A DNA stretch of 64,000 nucleotides from Rhea pennata. Its lineage: Eukaryota > Chordata > Aves > Rheiformes > Rheidae. Positions within the stretch are counted from its first letter, which is position 1; the number at the start of each line of letters is the position of its first letter. A program made the position numbers and the translations under genes. The stretch spans positions 13,372,017 through 13,436,016 of the forward strand of contig NC_084677.1 of NCBI RefSeq assembly GCF_028389875.1, written 5' to 3'. This document shows, piece by piece, positions 13,661-25,322 of this stretch. The notes beneath the pieces were generated by a model. The model did not search any database. It had not been told where the DNA came from and saw nothing but the letters and a program-made list of their open reading frames with translations.

Positions 13661-16600
13661 ATGCTTCTTTATTTTGCCTAGAAGTCCTGACTTCAGCATT
13701 CTCTTAGGATATGAATTCTTCTAGTCAGAACTCCACAATACACATTAACTCAGCTAGAAGACAATTAGAGTAGGCAGATGAAGATGTAATTTGTCAGTCT
13801 GTACATAATATTTCTTCTAGACAGGAATTCAATTTTTATTAACACAGCAGACTGATTTAAATGGAAGCACAGTCATGATTTTGTCCTGTCTGTATCCATA
13901 CGACTGCCTATGCTACAAATACCATTAGATTTGAAAATTCTAAGTGACCAAATGACAAACCAAAGTGAATGAAGTGATAGATTATATCTTCCTGCATAGC
14001 TTAGACCAGCTACAGGAATTCAATAACGTTAATTATACACTTAAGAATTTAAAATAAATCCTGGAGGAAATCTTGCTATCTTTATTTACCACACAGTGTT
14101 AATTCTTAGATTGTATTGCCAAGCTGAGCAGGAAGCAGAAGCTGCCCAGGTGACTGGCATATGGAAGAGACTGAATTTGATTGCCAGAGATGCTATCACA
14201 TTTGCACATCCTGTCAGGTAAACTGCCTGGGTCCTCACAATCTCATCTCTACAATGGACCTAACAATACACACCTCCCTAAAATGGGCTTGTTTCTGTGT
14301 TTCATGGGTGTTCTGAAGACGACTTCTTTGCCGATCAGAAAAAGATTTTTCAAGACAAGTAAAAGAGTAAAATGCCATTAAATGTCCTTTTCTGTTTACA
14401 TTAGGACATCAAGTATATATTTAAAATATTTCACATTAGCTTTGAAACCCAAGGAATATACAGTTACCATATAAAGCAGAAGTTTCACAAGCCCATTACC
14501 CAGTTGCTAGACACCAGCGACATTTAAACAGTACCATACACTAAGAAACACATGGCAAATGACATACTTTGCTTTCTCTGACAAACTCAACCGTAGCAAC
14601 AATTACCTTACCTTTTAGCTTTCAAATTTACCGGGACAGCAAGAAATGTTGGAAGGCTGATGACTGTTCCCTTCACCTAGGAACTGGTAGCACCGAAGTG
14701 AAAGTTGGAACTGCAGCTGAGGAAGAGAGAGCAGAGCAAGATCTTGCACCAAGCGCTATTACTGCACTTGTGAGAGGCTCTGATTGTTCCTTTCCAAATA
14801 TTATTTTTCACATTGACTCCAGATTGGCAATCTCCACATACTTTTAAGGTTAACTGTTGTAAAAAGAAATACTTATGATCTAGAACTCAATTCATGTGCT
14901 AGAAAGCCTCTCCTCTTACAGTTTTTGTCAACATTTGTATACCAACTAAGGTCCAGAAAATGCAAAGCTTGACATATATGTCAGACTCACTATAAAAGGT
15001 TCACATCTTTTCTGCCTGGATCTTACCTTTACAATCCTTATTACAGCTCTTTTCTAAAAAATGGTTGCAATGTGTTTGTTTTTGAACTACAATGCATATT
15101 AAGTGCACAATGCAGAACCACATTTTTGCATGATAATCAAAAGTATTGATTTCCAAATGCCTAACAGATAACACAAAGATATTTAAGAAAAGGCACAGAG
15201 TCTTCTATGACTCCTCAAATGCAACCATAAAGTCATAAAAAGACACTTTGAAAACTTCATCCCTTAGAAATTCCTTCTTCCTGATCTGGTGAGAAAAAAG
15301 AATCAGTTTCCCCTTGGTGTGAGTAATTTTTCTCAACTACATATCCTCAGACATAAAATACAAGACCAAAGATCTTCTGCTAGTTCACTTAATATCAGTA
15401 TCACATCCTTTTATTACAGATCCTTTTCTCCAGCTTTTGTACTGGGAGCTAAGTTTCATATAGCTTTGGGTCTCAGAAAGATTCTTCTAACTAGTAACCA
15501 CATTAGTGCTAGAAAAAGAGAAGCAAAGGGGGATGGGACAGAAACATTAGAACATAATTTAAATTGGTGGCCACAATATTAAGGTGGTCCTCCACCTGGA
15601 AGCACTCGAACTTTGTGAAAGTCTGCATTTCTATCCAGCCCAGGCTTTCTACCTTTCTGCCAGCAGTTCTTTTCATCTTCCCCAGTTGACTCTCCACTTA
15701 CAGCACTACCTCACACGACACTCTTCTTCATGACCTTCTGTCATACCCTTCTGCATGGGGTACCCTTCTTTTGCTTCTGTACCATACCTGTACCATCGCC
15801 TCTTCCACCTCTTTGGAAATCACTGCTTCAATACTGTATCCACTCTCCAAGAGAGAGAGTTCTGCAGCCCCAATCAACTGCTGCTTCATAGCATGGGAAT
15901 AGCACCCGAGCAGCTTATGACCCATTGGCAGCTCCACGGCCACAGGCTGGCCAATTCTGCTGTATTCTACTCACTGTTGTGTTAATCTTCATCACTGTTA
16001 CGGCTTTAGAGTAGGGCATGTTGGATCACTCATCTTTTTTGGCTGAAAATATCATCTTAAAGAAGTAAGAACACATAAATTGTTACTAATACTATTATTT
16101 GTACTTTTGAAGATTTGTAGTACTTCATGGCTGTGAAGACTGTCACATCCACTCAAAAGCTTCTTATTTAAAAACCTGGCCTGCATATCATAGACCCTCC
16201 CCTCCATCACCCAACGAAATTAAAGCCATAATTCCCAAAGACAGTCACTCTTTTAAAATAATACACATTTCATATACTTATTATTAATAAAATATGAACA
16301 ATGTCTGCAGAAACACTGAAGAATAAGGTCAAGAATGCTGCCTGAACACAGGTGTTATTAAAAAGCCAATCATCCAACTTTTGAGCAATTAATGTCCTCA
16401 GTCTTTACTTGAAAGTCTCATTCTGTACACATTCATAGGAGACAAATATCCCACGTCAAAGAAAATGAACATAAATGAACTCTTTTGAGAACAATTACAA
16501 GAGAAAAAAAAATGTAATACTGTCAGGCTATACACAAAATGTTGCAGCACAGCAATTACCATTATAGAGTAAGTTTAGGTACAATCAGATGATTTCAATA

Positions 16601-17009
16601 CGTATGTTCAAAGATTTCATCTATTCTCATCTGTACATTATCTGAATATCTAAACAGTTGCCATAACGCATTTGAAAACTTTAAAATATAAACAGAAAAC
16701 TTACAAAGCTGACAGCATCTCCAGATCACCACTTAAAGTACTAATAAGCAACAGTGTTATACAACTCGTGTTCAACAGACTGAAAGTGATCTTTCCCAAA
16801 CCCAAATGACACGCTTCTAAAGCTGAAAGTGATAGATTGCAGCTGGCTGAGCAAGCACTGTACAGTCTGTTTACTGCAAAAGCTGCCATTCCTAAAGAAG
16901 CTCCAGGCTTTTGGTTGGTTGCTTTAGTCTTCGTATTAAGAACTGCAAAGCTCCTCTCATTTAACAGTAATTACAGGGAGATGTGGAGAAAAACTAACAA
17001 GAAAAGCAG

Positions 17010-17015
17010 TTTATT
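17010..17015 (-). other. C7orf50: Candidate polyadenylation signal of C7orf50
   Basis: The canonical hexamer AATAAA on the minus strand lies about 265 bases past the stop codon. It is the first canonical AATAAA or ATTAAA I could find downstream of the stop. The following 60 bases on the minus strand are T-rich (TTTTCTTGTT, GTTTTTCTCC), as expected of a downstream element. Cleavage would fall near 16990, giving a 3' UTR of about 290 bases. Longer alternative 3' ends cannot be excluded from sequence. Confidence 0.5.
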
Positions 17016-17279
17016 TTTTGAAAGACATGTAATAAGATTACCCTTAATCAAAATGGCATGCCTATGGCCCAAAGATGGTGTTCTGTTTTGATTTCATCAC
17101 CATAACACATGATAAATAATTGTAATTGGAAAAAAAAGACTGAATACAAAGCCTGAACATTTAGTATTAAGATTCTTTATGATAATATGTCTTTACAATT
17201 AATTTACACTATCTGTATGTGACATTCTATTCTTTTCTCCACCAGAAACAGAGCCAATCATCATGACACACGTGTACGT

Positions 17280-17462
17280 TCAGGATAGCAGTTGTAGAAC
17301 TTGTCGTATGCGCTCACACTTCTCCACCAGGCTTGCATCTTCTGCATCAGAATTGTCAAATTCTTTCATAAGAGCTTCAGCTTTCTGCACGGTTACATCC
17401 CGTGCACTGCCTTTAAGTCCTTGCAGATAATCCAGTAAAATGGTGAAATATTTGTCTGGAAC
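17280..17462 (-). CDS. C7orf50: C7orf50 orthologue, terminal coding exon with stop codon
   Basis: The coding part of the last exon is 183 bases on the minus strand, 60 residues plus a TGA stop at 17280-17282. It completes the WKF domain. Recognisable pieces are [30 protein letters not shown] and the C-terminal [10 protein letters not shown], which match the human ending ([13 protein letters not shown] and [10 protein letters not shown]) closely. Together with the two upstream exons it makes a 146-residue C-terminal portion; the human protein is about 194 residues. The acceptor is TTATAG, immediately preceded by a run of twelve C on the minus strand (12 G at 17469-17480 on plus), an unusually homopolymeric pyrimidine tract. 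The 3' untranslated region continues to lower coordinates. The exon shows no internal stop or frameshift, so the gene looks intact here. Confidence 0.95.
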   Translation of the reverse strand, partial: VPDKYFTILLDYLQGLKGSARDVTVQKAEALMKEFDNSDAEDASLVEKCERIRQVLQLLS

Positions 17463-20400
17463 CTATAAGGGGGGGGGGGGAAAAGAACTGTTTTACTTTC
17501 TTCTCTCTCAATACTCCTTCACAATCCTGCCAAACAATCACCTGAGAGACAAGTATGGGAATGGCATGGGCTTTTGCATCCATCAATGCCCACCTCTGAA
17601 CGGAATTGTTTCTTGCTGATGTTGAAGCTGCTGGGAGGGCCAGGCCATCACGAGAGGACTGTCATGTGCTCAGATGGGCAACAATTCTGACAGTAAATTC
17701 TAAGCAGATGTGGAAATGTTGATCAGCAAATGCAAACACTCGCTGAGTATGATCTCAAGCCTTTAAGGGCTGTTGGAAGAAAAAAAACACTAACCAAATC
17801 CTACTTTTGGATACATGTATGCAAACCATACTAAGTTCAAGTGACAACTGCATGCACATGTTTAAGGAAAGCATTTGTCTGGAAGTATCTGAGAAAGCCT
17901 AATAATACTGAGTTTCCTCCTCACCCCTGTCCAAAATTATTTATTTGATGAGATACCACCCACCATCAAACAATAGTTTGTGAGTTTGACAAAATTCTTA
18001 TACAAAGGCATAGGATTGAATTTGAAAAACAAATTAAATTCAGGCATATGAAATAATTTTTGAATTACATTGACTAAAACTGATAGGCTCTTCTAACCAA
18101 AGATGTCTAACATTAAAAGCAATTTAGTCACCTATTTGTATTACCCTGCCTTTCACTTCCTTTCTAATTAGCTAGTAAGAGGTTAAATTTTAGCTTAACT
18201 GATCCAATGTATAATTTAAATAATCACTACATTAAATTTATCTTGGCACTAATCTAGCAAATATTTTTGAATGATTTTTTCAATATTTTAAACCATAAAT
18301 CAATGTATTTTCAACAGTATTAGGCAAACACATCTACAACGAAGCCTATCTTATGTTGTGTATCTGTGGGACGACTTTCAGCCAATAAGAGGATATTTTT
18401 CCTGTCAATCAGGAGATGTTAAAATGACCTCAGCTGGCAAATATTTTTCTCCATGTTTAATTTCACACATATAACTTTAAAGACCTACTCAGCATGAGTC
18501 AAGTTAAACACATACGTAAGTATTTAAAGGACTGGAGGCTAATTGAGGGCTGTTTCAATTCTGCAAAGTATCAACATTTCAGAGAAGACAGAACTTCAAC
18601 AGATATTTAATTTACAACTTATTTCTCCATCATCATTTGGCAGCATAACTTTGATCACTAAAACTTCTATCATTCCCAAAGCAGAGGAAGAAATATTCCA
18701 ACACTGCCATAATCAATCAGGGATATTATAAAGCAATAAATCAAAATTAAAGTCTATATTTAGCCTTAGAACTTACACGCTATAGAAAACCTCCTACTTC
18801 TTCCGAGGAATGCTCTTGTATAATACAGATATAAAAAATATTATTTTTATAGTAATACCAAAATTGATTATATGTGAAATGTTGCACACTTCAAGCACAC
18901 TGAAAGATAATGAAAAATGTATTTTTGAAATCCTTTATACTTATATTAAACTGGTACTAATAACATACAAAAAACGTTTAGACACAATTTCAGCATGATA
19001 GTGCTTCTTTAACACAAAAACTCAGTATTGGATTTTTAAAGCTTAGCAACATTCCTATGTTCAAAACCTTAGCCAAATTATCTACACAAGTTATGCCTCT
19101 TTTTCTCAGACCCCATGATATAGTCGTATCTCAGTGTGCGAATTACAGTTATTATTGTATCATTTAAGTGCTTAAAGGGGAAATTAAAAGCCTACTCTAA
19201 ACTTAGAAAGATTACATGTGCAGACAGACATGTGGCTGCCTGAGGCCTATAAAGCATTTAGTGTTCAGCCCTAAGCACATGTGCTTTAAAATTTTTCTTT
19301 AATGTAACAATTTATTTTATTTCAGCAAGAGCTTACAAAACAGGAACATATGGACAAGATAGCATTGTATTTTCTCCTCCTAACTTACTTATACAATAGG
19401 ACCATAGCAAGGAGAGAACTCTCATCTCATTCGAAATGTCAGCAAAAAATTAAGGGAACCAAGCCTTTAATTCTTACAATACAGGACTGCAGGAGCTGAA
19501 GTTTCAAGGACTCTTGGTGAGGTTTTTCCAAGGAGGAGCACAATCCTCCTCTAAGATCAGCTTTTGGGGAGGCTTGGAATTGCATATCAAGACCTTTAAC
19601 CATTGCTCTGGCAAGCAGAAGTGATGCTTACTGGATTTTTTTCCTTTTTTTCCTCTTAAACAATCTTGATTTTTTCTTGCTTCTTCTTTCTGTTTGTTTT
19701 TCTCCCTCACACAGCAACCTTGCATCTGTTCTAACTACCTAATACACACTGCAGCTGACTAAAATGGCAGTATCTTAAAGAAAAATGACTACTGCCAGAT
19801 GCTGAATGCTCAGCAGCTATGTGCCTCTGTGAAAAAAAGAAAAAATACCAAGAAATAGCAGGAAAAGGACCGCTCTCTCTTTTCAATTATACTGTGTAAC
19901 TCAAAGGGGTTTTCAGATTTGCAGAGGCCCACATATTTTGCAAAGCAAATACAGGTTTCGACACAGAGACCTGCAGCTTCCTGACAACAAGCTTGGTTCG
20001 CAGGTATCATCCCATGAAGTTTCAGAAACCCCTCCAGGGGTTTGCAGTCCTGAAGCTGAAGACAACCGATACAGTTACTTCCTAAAGATGCTGTGCCAAA
20101 TAACTCTAAGATCAACAAATGATCTAGTGTTTATTTTATACAAGACCCTGGAGAAGTATATACACTGGACAGACTTAGCTCTGTAGCTGTCAGCCAACCA
20201 GCAGATAGATTTTAAAGGGACTTAAAAAAAATAATGTTGTAAAGGACTGTAAAATTTAAAGAACCTCAACTTGCTTCTTACAGAAAGAGGCATATCATAA
20301 TGTACCCCTAAGCATGGCCTTTCAGTAGGCATCCAAGTGACATCAAAAGAACAAAGATGTGGCTTAGGAAGGAAAGAAACTCATGTCTCCTTTTGTATTG

Positions 20401-21848
20401 TAGTCATGGCTCGGATATCCGACAGATCTTACTCTGTAAGGGACAGGAAGATGGATTTGGGTAGGAAAACATATTCAAAAGAAGCTGGTCTGCCCTCACT
20501 GCAGTCCTGATGAAGGAAAAGACTTTATACTTAATTATAAGCACTTGAGTAGTTCTGCTAACTTTACAGAATCTGAATGCAGATGTTAATCATTATTGAA
20601 GGTTCATATTCAATGTATCTCACAGCAAAAGATATGTGAATATAAATAAATCATCATGCTCTCAGTAGATTAAAAAGAAATCTAGAAATGAAGGTTTTCA
20701 TTTCAGTGTTGAGAAATACAAATTTAAGCCATGTCTTGATATATAAATCCACTGAAAATGAATGCTAGTTAGAGTTAATTATTTCCCAGGATATTTCAAT
20801 ACAAGCACCTAAAGTAAACAGGTAAAAAAGCAGCACAATCATTTTGGTTGTGAACCAATTTCTAGGTAGCTTTGAACAGCATACGTAAATTTTTAAAGGC
20901 TGATACAGACTTTAAAAGAAAAAAACAAAATAAAAGACAGCACAAACAATCTGCATACCTACAATCAGATTTGTATTCTGTGACTAATCTTTTCAAAGTA
21001 TTAAACTATGTGAATATTTTGGCCTTCACGAAACCCTAGTTTTAATTACATGGTTCTCTAAACATATTTCTAATTGTAAAGGCAACACCATAGGTCAGCT
21101 AGTTGACTTAAGAAATGCATAATATTTTGGGTCACAAGGATTGCTACGCTTAAATGTTAGATGCAAAAGAATAATCAGCAAGAACTGACTGAATGCCAAC
21201 CAACTGTGTCAATAAACGAGCCACTGTGCAAATGGCTGGATGGTTTGTTCTATTATGCAGCAAAATGAATGACCTGAAACCCTGCATTCAATACCATGAA
21301 GGTCAGACATTTACTGGAAATTAAATCTATGTTGCTTTCTGAGTTATGAAAACAATGATTTTCAGTAATGATGTCAGTCCAGGTTCTGATTTTATTTTAT
21401 ACATTTAACATCAATATATGGTTTCGCTTACATGCTTCAGAGATATCTGAAGCAATATGAGCTGCCCAAGAACTCAGAATCACGGCTGACAGAACTGGGT
21501 TACAAATTCAGAAATTCATATTAAGGATACAAAAATATTCTCAGGAAGCTCCAGATTTACATTAAACATGTATCGTCTCCATTTATATTTGACATATAAC
21601 ATGTATAAAAATTTAGATTACACAGAAGAAAGATCACCCCTCAAAATCAGAAGATTAACATTACCAGCAATTGAAATGACTCATCCTTTTAGTTAAGAAA
21701 ATACAGTAGCTGATTTATAAATTGTTAAAAACAATTAGAAAAGTGTAAAGCTAATACAAGCAACTTTTGGTTAATAAAGACTAGCTATAACTAATGTATA
21801 AAACTTTGTACCACCATTGTTCTGGGAAAAAGCAGAGTTAATACAAAC
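17463..21848 (-). other. C7orf50: C7orf50 intron (last, 4.4 kb)
   Basis: This is the intron between the WKF-start exon and the terminal exon, bounded by GT (minus, at 21847-21848) and AG (minus, at 17463-17464). It is AT-rich, and every reading frame is short and lacks recognisable homology. I saw no interspersed repeat, RNA gene or CpG cluster in it. The 3' end carries the 12-base poly-C tract two to three bases beyond the TTATAG acceptor. Confidence 0.85.
17469..17480. repeat. 12-base poly-G run (poly-C in the C7orf50 acceptor)
   Basis: Twelve consecutive G on the plus strand form the polypyrimidine tract of the terminal-exon acceptor on the minus strand. Such mononucleotide runs slip readily, so the tract length is likely to vary between individuals. 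Confidence 0.95.
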
Positions 21849-21930
21849 CTTCTCTTTGTCATACATGTGCAAAAGAAGCCAGGTCTGTCTTGTCTTTTGA
21901 AATTTCCATTCTTCTGGTTTTTCAGACCAG
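21849..21930 (-). CDS. C7orf50: C7orf50 orthologue, internal exon encoding the start of the WKF domain
   Basis: This 82-base minus-strand exon has one base completing the split serine codon and then 27 codons. The translation includes [17 protein letters not shown] and [10 protein letters not shown]. The WKF triplet and the following QKTRQTWLL motif are the signature of the WKF domain family (formerly DUF2373), and the human protein has nearly the same string. The acceptor is a long T/C-rich tract ending in CCACAG, and the donor is GAAG followed by GTTTGT. The reading frame passes unbroken into the next exon (KEK joined to VPDKYF). Human C7orf50 is reported as a nucleolar, RNA-associated protein; its molecular role is not settled and nothing in this exon resolves it. 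The open frame continues past both splice sites (about 21771-21974), but those extensions are intronic. Confidence 0.95.
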
Positions 21931-24900
21931 CTGTGGTAAATTAAAGAAGAAAAAAAATAAAATAGTCTCACCAAAATATTTGTTATTCATTATTCATTTC
22001 ATTTAATGCCTCCAATAACTTCATACATACTACATGGAGTTTCCCAACACTGTGATGAACAGGTATTAGCACACATATTGTACAAGTAGCAAAAAAGAAG
22101 CACAAGACAGCTACACCACTTTTGCACAAAAAGGAAGTTAATATTTACCAATTATCTTAAAGTTATAAGAAACTAAACATCCTCTAAGGGACTAGAGGGA
22201 GAGACTCATGCTAGAACATGCCTCTCACCAGTGGTTAAAACACACCTTGGGACACAGGAAATAAAACACGAGACCTCAGCATGGCCTCTCCCACCACAGG
22301 TACACTGCTGACTACTATGGAGTAGAGAAAATTATTTTTTCTGGAGCATTTGTTTGAAGGCTTGGATTTGTCTCAAGATGCAAGTTAAATGTTGAAGTTT
22401 ACTAGAGAGAAAATGTTTTATGCCTCATTCTCCCCTGGAACTCTGATTCCAATACTTAGCTCAAAGCTTTGGACTGCTTCAATACTGTTATAAGTGAATG
22501 CATAAAACATCTTGTTTAACATCTGCAGACGTTCTCTGGCTGTTCATGAAATACATTTTGAGTATGCAAAATTTTAGCTGGGTTAAAATGGCAATTTACA
22601 TACAGCATGAAGATAATTTGAAAGCTGATATATTTTAACTGAAGGAAGAGACAAACATTTAGTTCTATTAAAAAAAAGAACAAACTAACAAATCTCACTA
22701 TAAAATAAGTACAGCTTTTTTTTTCTGAAAGTATATGCATTAAAAATATCTCCTTAACATGTACAAAATCAGTCAAAACACTAAGACATTATTTAAACAC
22801 CCAGTAGAAAGTACGAGGAGAGAAAAACTGCAAATTTTATACTTATTTGATTTTCCTCTAAAGAAAAACAAGTCTCCAGAGGGTAGGATGCAAGATGTCT
22901 TTAATGTTCCAGCTTGTTTTACACAGCAACAGAGAGCACAGAAATCAATTGAAAAGCCAGCTGGGTATGAGAATTAGTATTGTTTAAACATTGTCAAGTC
23001 TAATAAAGCAAAAGAGTCCTCATATTCAGTGAAGGCTGTACCAGCAAATGCATTGTTCAGTGAATTCAATAAAGTAGGAAGGACATGACTGCAAATTTGT
23101 ACAGAAGGCTAACATGGGAATCTCTGCAGAAAATCTAAAAGAAAAAAAAAATTGTTTTCTTAATGACTCAGGATAAGAAAAAGCCTGCAACAACCTAGAG
23201 GCGTTATCCCTAGCTAAATTCAATTAAAAGCTCTGCAGCCAAAACATAAGGTAAAAATCAGACAAATAATGGCAAACCAGGAAAGACAGGCATTAATAAC
23301 CAAAATACAAACTATTTTACATGATCAAAGATAAATCCACAAAAAAACTGATTTAGAAGTCTCTTTTGGGACAGTTACAATAAATAGGTAAAAGACTAGA
23401 AAACAAATCTTGCTCAAAAGCAAGAGCTCCAAAGTTGATTGCCAAAAGTTATAGAATCAAATAAAAAAATAATCTCTCTCTCCCACCAACATCACCAACC
23501 TGGAAACCAAAATACTTGCAAGCAAACATGATTCAGCTTTTGGAGTCCCCTGACTGCACAACAGGGTGACCGACCGCTGCACAAGGATGCCTACCCAAAG
23601 TACAAAGTTGCAATGCGAGGAACCAAAAGCGAACCAGGGCAGAAAAGGGCCTTTCCTTTTGGCAGTTTTGAGGGCAAGACACTTGCTCATTAGTGTTCGA
23701 CTTCTCTGTACTGCAGGCAGAAACGTGACTCTCTCCTAACTGAGAGACTGGAACTTCTGCAGGAAGTGACTTACCCTCATTAGTCCTTTTAAAGAAAGCA
23801 TGGTGATTGCTGTTAAAAGAAACTTACTCTTTTACCAGATTCATCCTTCTAAACAGTTACATGAAAGTTATTGTAGGAGATGCTGTACCTTTGCACAGCT
23901 GGAGGAAGAAGGTAAATAACAGAGTTTATATTAAATTTTTGCAATGTGACAACAAGCTGAATGACAGATCTGAGACCTCATCCTGTGAAAACTGTTCTTC
24001 TAACGAAAACTTTAAAAATATGTTTTTATTTCTGTAAACTATAAAATTTATTTATACATTTGCAATTTATAGTCATTGGTTAGAAATACCACATAATACT
24101 TTGCATATCTTGCTCTGGTAATTTTATATTTCTATCACTTATGGTATCACCTGAGTATTGTTAAGCATTAACTTAAAAACACAGCTTGATTTCACTAATC
24201 ACTGTAGAGTGATTTCACTATAAAGCTATCTGATGTTAAAATATCTTTATTATCTAGCTTATAAAAAATGAGACTAACAAATGAGTGCACTATAAGGTTA
24301 ATTGCTCTTATTAGTTATTGCCAAAACCATATGTTTTCTCTTAAATGTTAAGGCAAACCATAGTATTGTATCTAAGATCCCACATTAACTTTCATTTTAG
24401 GGAATTCTCTTGCAGAACCAAAAGAAAGTTTCAGCTAGTTTTCTAGAAAGATTTCTCTCTGGGTACACCATAATCATTCATACGGACATTCACAGAGACA
24501 ACAGACACTTTAAGTTTTTAACTGGTATTCTCTGCACGGCTGCATCAGTCCTTGTTCCTTGCCACCCCTTGTCCGCTCCCTGGGTAAGCTGTTGATCTCG
24601 TTTCCTACCAAATCGCTGCCAAAATGCTCGTGATAAGGATGCAGAGTCTTCGTGACAGATAATGCAGCACTTGCTCCCTGTAAATGGACCCCCCCAACAA
24701 TTATTAAAGTAAACGTTTTCCGCTGATTCTTATGACCATTAGCAGTTTAAAACCACGGGAAAGTATCACTATGTGACAAAGTGAGAGAGGTATCTCTTTT
24801 TTGTTAGAATGAGATAATCAATACATTTTTTAGAAATGTCCTACTTTTAAACTACAAAAGTTGGAGCTTTGCAACACAAGAGAAGTCTCCATTTGCTGTT

Positions 24901-25286
24901 CATATGCAGATAAGCTTCCTTGACATCCTGTAGCAGTAGGAAAGGATTTTCCCTTGAGTCATTAAATATACAGTGTAAAACCAACTATGTTATAGTAATA
25001 AACCTTTTCATAGACAATCAAAGCCTCTTTCACAGTTTGAATTAATTCAGAAGTACCTATGTCCAGATCTAATATAAACTATGGAATTGGATGAATAATA
25101 TACATGCTTAAAACATGTATTTTCCCACTCTGCCTAAGGCTAATTTTCAATATATTTATAACACTAATTGCTTTCTCTACGTAGTTATTGTTTGAGTCTT
25201 TCTTATGAGCTCTAGCTCACTGAAAATCACACTAGTTGACTTTAGTTAAAGAGAACTTTTATGTTGTGGAAATGATGTTCCTAATC

Positions 25287-25289
<3 letters not shown>

Positions 25290-25320
<31 letters not shown>
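25290..25320. repeat. 31-base poly-T run
   Basis: This is an uninterrupted run of 31 T on the plus strand in the 21-kb C7orf50 intron, reading as poly-A on the transcribed strand. No retrotransposed sequence is recognisable next to it, so it is best called a homopolymer rather than a LINE or pseudogene tail. Length polymorphism and sequencing error are likely here. Confidence 0.95.

Positions 25321-25322
<2 letters not shown>

Larger units (their letters stand above)
1..16990. other. 3' flank of C7orf50 without a supported gene
   Basis: Seventeen kilobases to the left of the predicted C7orf50 cleavage site contain no exon I can recognise. The longest frames are 149 codons (1129-1578, plus), 143 codons (6850-7281, plus) and 110 codons (350-682, minus). 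None has a recognisable domain, splice context or family resemblance. In mammals the next genes in this direction include CYP2W1 and COX19; nothing like either was seen. Apart from a CpG patch near 2.1-2.74 kb, a 24-base tandem duplication near 5.7 kb and a repeated TAATTA-containing word near 13.6 kb, the stretch is plain AT-rich DNA. Confidence 0.7.
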
